Under the pieces are notes generated by a model that was not told the DNA's origin, searched no databases, and saw only the letters and a program-made list of their open reading frames with translations. From an uncultured Gammaproteobacteria bacterium (GTDB lineage Bacteria > Pseudomonadota > Gammaproteobacteria > SZUA-140): a stretch of 6,422 nt of DNA. The stretch lies in NCBI GenBank assembly GCA_945788675.1, contig CALZMY010000106.1:1-6422 (forward strand). The letters are read 5' to 3'. Positions 3,711-6,422 of this stretch are shown here, piece by piece (position 1 is the first letter of the stretch; every line of letters starts with the position of its first letter). The translations under genes and the position numbers were made by a program.

Positions 3711-5521
3711 AGAAGAAAGCTAGCGTGTCAGCAAAGAAACGGGCAAAAAAATTGGCAAAACAGCCAGTGTTGATTCATCCGCTGCGTCACAGCATCGTGC
3801 TGGGTGTGATGCTGGTTTCGGCTGGACTGCTGGTGTGGCGAGCGGTGGATTTACAGGTGACCGATAGTGAGTTTTTGCAAGGTCAGGGCGATGCGCGTCA
3901 TCTGCGCGTGATGGAGGTTCCGGCGCATCGCGGCATGATCACCGATCGTAATGGTGAGCCGCTTGCCATCAGCACGCCGGTCGACTCGGTATGGGTGAAT
4001 CCACAGGAGCTGATGACTGCAAGTAGTGAGTGGCCACGCCTGGCAAAACTACTGAAGCTTGATGTCGATGAACTGACACAGCGTTTGATGACACGACAGA
4101 CACGTGAGTTTGTCTATCTCAAACGTCGTATTAATCCTGACCTGGCGCAGCAGGTGAAGGCGTTAGGCATTCCTGGAGTGTTCCTGCAGCGTGAATATCG
4201 CCGTTATTACCCAGCCGGTGAAGTGGCGGCACATGTCGTCGGTTTTACCAATGTCGACGACGCAGGGCAGGAGGGGCTTGAGCTTGCCTATGATGACTGG
4301 CTGCAGGGGACTTCCGGCAGTAAACGTGTGATCAAAAATCGTCTTGGGCATGTGGTTGAAGGTGTTGAGAGTATTCGGGTACCGCAGCCGGGTAAAACGT
4401 TGCGTCTCAGTATCGACCGTAATATTCAATACCTTGCCTATCGTGAACTGAAGACGGCCATTCGTGATCACCGTGCCCGCTCAGGTTCGATCGTGGTGCT
4501 CGATGCAAAGACCAGCGAGGTGCTGGCCATGGTCAACCAGCCCTCATATAACCCTAACAATCGCGGTACGCTGAAGAGCAGTCACTTGCGTAACCGTGCC
4601 GTGACCGATGTGTTTGAACCGGGCTCTACGATGAAGCCATTCACGGTGGCGGCCGCGCTTGAGTCTAAAAAATACTTGCCAGGTAACGTGATCAAAACGG
4701 CGCCTGGTTACTATCGGGTTGGGCGCGATACGGTGCGCGATACAAAAAATTACGGTAACTTAAATCTAACCGATATCCTGGTGAAGTCGAGTAACGTCGG
4801 GGCCAGCAAACTAGCGTTGTCACTGGCACCGGAAAAGTTGTGGGATCTCTATTCACGTGCAGGATTTGGCTCACTGACACACAGCGGTTTTCCGGGTGAA
4901 GTTTCAGGGTTGATGACGGATCACTGGAAATGGAGCGATATAGAGCAGGCGACACTTTCGTTTGGTTACGGCATGTCAGTCACCTCATTACAGTTGGCGC
5001 AGGCCTATACCGTGCTGGCCAATGGTGGGCTGACGAGTCCCGCTTCATTTCTGGCGCTGGATGGTGTGCCGGCACAGCAAGCGTCTGTGATGGATGCGGC
5101 GGTGGCGAAGCGCGTATTGAAGATGATGGAGTCCGTGGTTTCTGAAAAAGGGACTGGCGCAAAGGCCGATGTAGCGGGTTACCGCGTTGCAGGCAAGACC
5201 GGCACCGTGCATAAATCAGCGGTGGGTGGTTACTCCGAAGAGCGTTATCTCTCGCTATTTGCTGGCATGGCCCCGGCCAGCGATCCACGACTGGTCGCTG
5301 TGGTGATGATTAATGAACCCCGTACCGAGGCGTATCACGGCGGTCAGGCCGCAGCACCCGCCTTCTCAAAGGTGATGGCGGGCGCGTTACGTCAATTGGG
5401 GGTGGTGCCCGATGATGTGCCACGTACCAACGTGAAACGTCTGCATCAGAAGATCGCTGAACATGCCATGCCGCAACAAAAAGTGTCGGATCTGCATGCC
5501 TCTACTGGAGGTCGCTTATGA
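3707..5521 (+). CDS. ftsI: Peptidoglycan D,D-transpeptidase FtsI (PBP3)
   Basis: FtsI is the class B penicillin-binding protein that cross-links septal peptidoglycan together with FtsW. The 604-residue protein has a Lys-rich cytoplasmic tail (1-22), one membrane anchor (about 29-46), a PBP dimerisation domain (about 68-220, with H-R-G-M-I-T-D-R-N-G at 74-83), and a transpeptidase domain (about 258-565). Active-site motifs are all present: S-T-M-K (307-310, nucleophile S307, codon at 4625), S-S-N (361-363) and K-T-G-T (497-500). It is slightly longer than the E. coli protein (588), mainly through the N-terminal tail and the C-terminal extension after about 570. The start overlaps the ftsL stop and the end overlaps murE, both by ATGA. 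It is the expected target of beta-lactams that inhibit division. Confidence 0.98.
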   Translation: MKKKASVSAKKRAKKLAKQPVLIHPLRHSIVLGVMLVSAGLLVWRAVDLQVTDSEFLQGQGDARHLRVMEVPAHRGMITDRNGEPLAISTPVDSVWVNPQELMTASSEWPRLAKLLKLDVDELTQRLMTRQTREFVYLKRRINPDLAQQVKALGIPGVFLQREYRRYYPAGEVAAHVVGFTNVDDAGQEGLELAYDDWLQGTSGSKRVIKNRLGHVVEGVESIRVPQPGKTLRLSIDRNIQYLAYRELKTAIRDHRARSGSIVVLDAKTSEVLAMVNQPSYNPNNRGTLKSSHLRNRAVTDVFEPGSTMKPFTVAAALESKKYLPGNVIKTAPGYYRVGRDTVRDTKNYGNLNLTDILVKSSNVGASKLALSLAPEKLWDLYSRAGFGSLTHSGFPGEVSGLMTDHWKWSDIEQATLSFGYGMSVTSLQLAQAYTVLANGGLTSPASFLALDGVPAQQASVMDAAVAKRVLKMMESVVSEKGTGAKADVAGYRVAGKTGTVHKSAVGGYSEERYLSLFAGMAPASDPRLVAVVMINEPRTEAYHGGQAAAPAFSKVMAGALRQLGVVPDDVPRTNVKRLHQKIAEHAMPQQKVSDLHASTGGRL

Positions 5522-6422
5522 GCGGCGATACTTTGATGAACCGTAGGCAGCCGCTTAGTTTCCTGTTAGCGGGGCTTGCAGAGGTTAATGCAGCAAACGA
5601 CTGTGATATACGCGGCCTGGCGATCGATAGTCGTGAGATCGCAGCGGGCGATCTGTTTCTTGCCTGTCGTGGTGCCAATACAGACGGCATGCAGTATGTG
5701 CATGATGCAATCGCTGCCGGTGCTGTCGCAGTCGTATTTGAAGGTGATGAGGTTGAAGAGACGGAGCTAAACAAGGTTCCAATGATTAGAGTGGCTGACC
5801 TGCGACAGCAGCTGGGATTGATTGCCTCGCGCTTTTTTTCAAATCCATCGCAACAACTCTTGGTGATTGGTGTGACCGGTACTAATGGAAAAACGTCATG
5901 TTGCCATTTTCTGTCGCAGGCGATGCAGTTAAATGGCGAGGTATGTGGCGTGATTGGCACGCTGGGGTACGGCCTGCCCGGTGCGTTGCAGGCGGCGACA
6001 CATACCACACCAAATCCAGTGGTACTGCATTCCCAATTGAGGGATATTGCCGATGCGGGGGCAAAGCATGTGGTGATGGAGGTCTCATCACATGCGCTGG
6101 AACAGGCACGTGTCGCTGCGGTAGCGTTTGATATCGCGATGTTTACCAACCTGACGCGCGATCATCTCGATTATCACGGCGACCTGCCATCCTATGGTGC
6201 GGCAAAACAGAAGCTGTTCGAGATGCCAGGCTTGAGTCATGCGGTGATTAACCAGAATGATCCTTTTGGTGTGCAGTTACTGACGGTGCTGCCCGCTAGC
6301 GTGAAGGCAGTCGCTTACGGATTACTGGATGAGGCGCCGCAGAAGTCATCTGATGATCGACTCGAAGTCTACGGGCGTGTAACGCACCTTGATGCCACTG
6401 GCATGGAGATTCAGGTGAATAC
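5518..6422 (+). CDS. murE: UDP-MurNAc-tripeptide synthetase MurE (3' end outside window)
   Basis: The first 301 codons of MurE are present. This cytoplasmic ATP-dependent ligase adds the third peptide residue (meso-diaminopimelate in most Gram-negatives) to UDP-MurNAc-L-Ala-D-Glu. Visible are the N-terminal UDP-binding domain (D-S-R at 37-39, G-D-L-F 44-47), the ATP loop G-V-T-G-T-N-G-K-T (118-126), T-T-P-N-P (163-167), E-V-S-S-H-A-L (188-194), N-L-T-R-D-H-L-D-Y-H-G (211-221), and K230 in Y-G-A-A-K, which should be the carbamoylated lysine. GGAGG (5507-5511) is 6 bases before ATG 5518, which overlaps the ftsI stop by ATGA. M7 is a less likely alternative. The D-N-P-R motif that marks the diaminopimelate type lies beyond the window, so the amino-acid substrate is inferred. 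Confidence 0.97.
   Translation, partial: MSGDTLMNRRQPLSFLLAGLAEVNAANDCDIRGLAIDSREIAAGDLFLACRGANTDGMQYVHDAIAAGAVAVVFEGDEVEETELNKVPMIRVADLRQQLGLIASRFFSNPSQQLLVIGVTGTNGKTSCCHFLSQAMQLNGEVCGVIGTLGYGLPGALQAATHTTPNPVVLHSQLRDIADAGAKHVVMEVSSHALEQARVAAVAFDIAMFTNLTRDHLDYHGDLPSYGAAKQKLFEMPGLSHAVINQNDPFGVQLLTVLPASVKAVAYGLLDEAPQKSSDDRLEVYGRVTHLDATGMEIQVN

Noticed and set aside
4930..5288. Plus- and minus-strand frames within ftsI
   Set aside because: They are out-of-frame shadows of the transpeptidase domain with no independent start signals or domains.
5502..6149. 215-codon minus-strand frame opposite murE
   Set aside because: It is an antisense shadow of a well-supported murE with all family motifs; its own translation is Ser/Thr/Ala/Cys-rich with no recognisable domain.

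Overview
The window looks like a gammaproteobacterial chromosome. Its right two thirds (about 1946 to the end) is the start of a division and cell wall (dcw) cluster in the order mraZ, rsmH, ftsL, ftsI, murE. The proteins resemble their gammaproteobacterial counterparts in length and motifs; the FtsI active-site serine falls at residue 307, as in E. coli PBP3. I cannot name a genus.

Left part (1 to about 1945): visibly AT-rich DNA with small genes, unlike the more GC-balanced dcw genes. It opens with a possible C-terminal tail of an unknown gene (1-93). About 470 bases follow without a convincing gene, holding short tandem repeats, a plausible promoter, two very short ORFs and weak hairpin/T-tract elements. 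Then comes a BrnT-type toxin gene (566-874), overlapped by a BrnA-like antitoxin gene (871-1068). That antitoxin is short and lacks the usual C-terminal DNA-binding segment. A 45-codon ORF overlaps its end (1052-1189) and seems to repeat the antitoxin's N-terminal motif. Next is a 125-residue conserved-type hypothetical protein with a C-terminal Cys/His cluster (1221-1598). A second gene-free stretch (1599-1945) carries a REP-like palindrome.

Right part: a sigma70-type promoter (1946-1973) leads into four GTG-headed repeats spaced exactly 10 bases apart (1972-2006). These are best read as the MraZ operator, with the first overlapping the -10 element. mraZ then starts at an ATG with a strong ribosome binding site. 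From mraZ to murE the genes are nearly or actually overlapping: a 5-base gap, then three ATGA overlaps. This indicates one transcript with translational coupling. MraZ is the regulator, RsmH methylates 16S rRNA, FtsL and FtsI are divisome membrane proteins (FtsI is the septal transpeptidase), and MurE makes the peptidoglycan precursor. murE is cut by the window end.

The most unusual material is the remodelled BrnTA module and its surroundings. The dcw part is ordinary apart from its clean operator. I saw no clear new multi-gene system.
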